Assembly: GCA_001574975.1 (NCBI GenBank)
Contig: KQ965860.1
Coordinates: forward strand, 57,848 to 121,847
Origin: Gonapodya prolifera JEL478
Taxonomy: Eukaryota > Monoblepharomycota > Monoblepharidomycetes > Monoblepharidales > Gonapodyaceae
Direction: 5' to 3'
DNA length: 64,000 nt
The translations under genes and the position numbers were made by a program. Under the pieces are notes generated by a model. That model ran no database searches and was not told the origin of the DNA. It saw only the letters and a program-made list of their open reading frames with translations. Shown piece by piece: positions 63,212-64,000 of this stretch (position 1 is the first letter of the stretch; every line of letters begins with the position of its first letter).

Positions 63212-63979
63212 TTACTCCAATAGATCATCAAACCAATTCTTCTTCACTTCATTGCTTCCCCAACATGAGTCCCAAAGGCTGAGCCATCCATTTGGCCTCC
63301 TCAGAACATCTTTGATCTGTGGCAGAATAGAGTACACTTCAATTCTTACAGCATTGCCATCATCATGTGTAATGCCCATTGAGCTTTCTGCAGGCCTGTG
63401 AATTCTGATCACCATTGCTTCAGGGAGTCTTGAGCAAATTGCTAAAACAATGGCCATCATGTAGTGCCATTTGTCTGACAGTTCCTCCTGCCATATCCTT
63501 AAGAGGTGCCCACTTACTTCTGTTGATCCAACAATAGACATCAAGAATACCAAATCTAAGGCTGTGGAGAACAACTGCAATATTTGAAGTTGCTTCATAA
63601 TCAGGGGTATGTTGGAAGACAATATGCAATCAGAGGTGTGCATAACTCTGTTGGTGATGTTGGAAAGACTGCCATGAAGTTAATCCTCCATTTTGTCATG
63701 GGAGAGATTGTAGTAGGGTTACTACGGGAGTTAGTCGTTAGGGTAAGATTAGTTTTGAGTATGGAATAGCTCTGTTGTTCGTCTAGTACATGTGCTATAT
63801 ATTGACCGGTTCCGAGGGCTACTGTGGTCACGACGCCTACCGGCGCCCACAACGCCAATCCCTTCGGACCACTCCCTGGCGGACTGTAGTAGTTCCGCCA
63901 CACCTCCCCCACCCGTTGAAGCTGATGACCTCATCAGGCGTGGAGTAGTTAGCACAAGTAGTGACAAATCGCACTTCAC
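63212..63979 (-). CDS. Unrecognised minus-strand gene at the right edge, possibly 5'-partial
   Basis: Two overlapping frames look coding. The right one (63912-63770) has a membrane-like segment GLALWAPVGVVTTVALGTGQ after WRNYYSPPGSGPKG. The left one (63643-63212) reads LDLVFLMSIVGSTEVSGH, LSDKWHYMMAIVLAICSRLP and VLRRPNGWLSLWDSCWG, and ends KKNWFDDLLE. Base composition is clearly AT-richer than the rest of the window. I cannot find clean splice sites joining the frames, and I do not recognise the family. The start may lie beyond the window. It could be foreign, mobile or simply fast-evolving. Confidence 0.35.
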
Positions 63980-64000
63980 AATTCATCTTGTCTTTGGATG

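Overview
The window is nuclear DNA of a fungus, most likely a zoosporic early-diverging lineage (chytrid-like). The evidence is many short spliceosomal introns (about 50-130 nt, mostly GTRNGT...YAG), fungal gene types (fused mitochondrial ARG5,6 enzyme, SAM50, NodB-type chitin deacetylase, LCB2, fungal endoglycoceramidase), and a leucine-rich-repeat protein of a kind I associate with flagellated organisms. The chytrid placement is inference. Gene models were built by eye from frame, splice sites and family motifs. For SAM50, cyclin B, RPS11, SEC61 beta, SCP2, endoglycoceramidase, fatty-acid hydroxylase, RPL10, the MDR reductase and ARG5,6 the summed exon lengths are exact multiples of three.

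Layout. 0-2.1 kb: a broken RhoGEF-like gene. 2.4-8.2 kb: DNA2 nuclease-helicase (+). 8.4-10.3 kb: SAM50 (-). 12.3-14.2 kb: B-type cyclin (-). 15.3-16.0 kb: ribosomal protein S11/uS17 (-). 16.2-18.9 kb: LRR protein (-). 19.2-20.1 kb: SEC61 beta (+). 20.6-26.0 kb: three lipid genes in a row on + (tandem-SCP2 sterol carrier protein ending in AKL, endoglycoceramidase, fatty-acid 2-hydroxylase). 26.3-28.0 kb: an unrecognised protein (-). 28-33.5 kb: gene-poor, with an RD/RE-dipeptide exon. 33.5-34.6 kb: MDR-family reductase (-). 35.8-38.4 kb: a secreted-Cys-rich / transmembrane / SH3 receptor-like protein (+). 38.8-43.1 kb: a diverged tandem duplication of about 2.16 kb carrying a C2HC zinc-finger gene (-). 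44.0-46.9 kb: NEDD8-activating enzyme regulatory subunit (-). 48.1-48.9 kb: RPL10/uL16 (+) with a 46-N gap. 50.2-52.6 kb: an unrecognised gene followed by a truncated RPL10 copy. 53.0-54.7 kb: membrane-anchored chitin deacetylase (-). 54.9-56.3 kb: multi-pass membrane protein with frame breaks (-). 56.6-58.7 kb: LCB2 serine palmitoyltransferase (-). 59.9-62.9 kb: ARG5,6 (+). The right end is visibly AT-richer and holds an unrecognised partial gene (-).

How the genes relate. Most are unrelated housekeeping genes, as expected in a fungal chromosome. The one functional theme is sphingolipid/sterol metabolism: LCB2 (first step), fatty-acid 2-hydroxylase (ceramide tailoring), endoglycoceramidase (glycosphingolipid breakdown) and the SCP2 carrier lie in one window, three of them adjacent. 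Several loci (RhoGEF, DNA2 N-terminus, the multi-pass protein, the 43 kb ORF, the 50-52 kb gene) carry single-base frame or stop disruptions. From one sequence I cannot separate genuine decay from assembly error.
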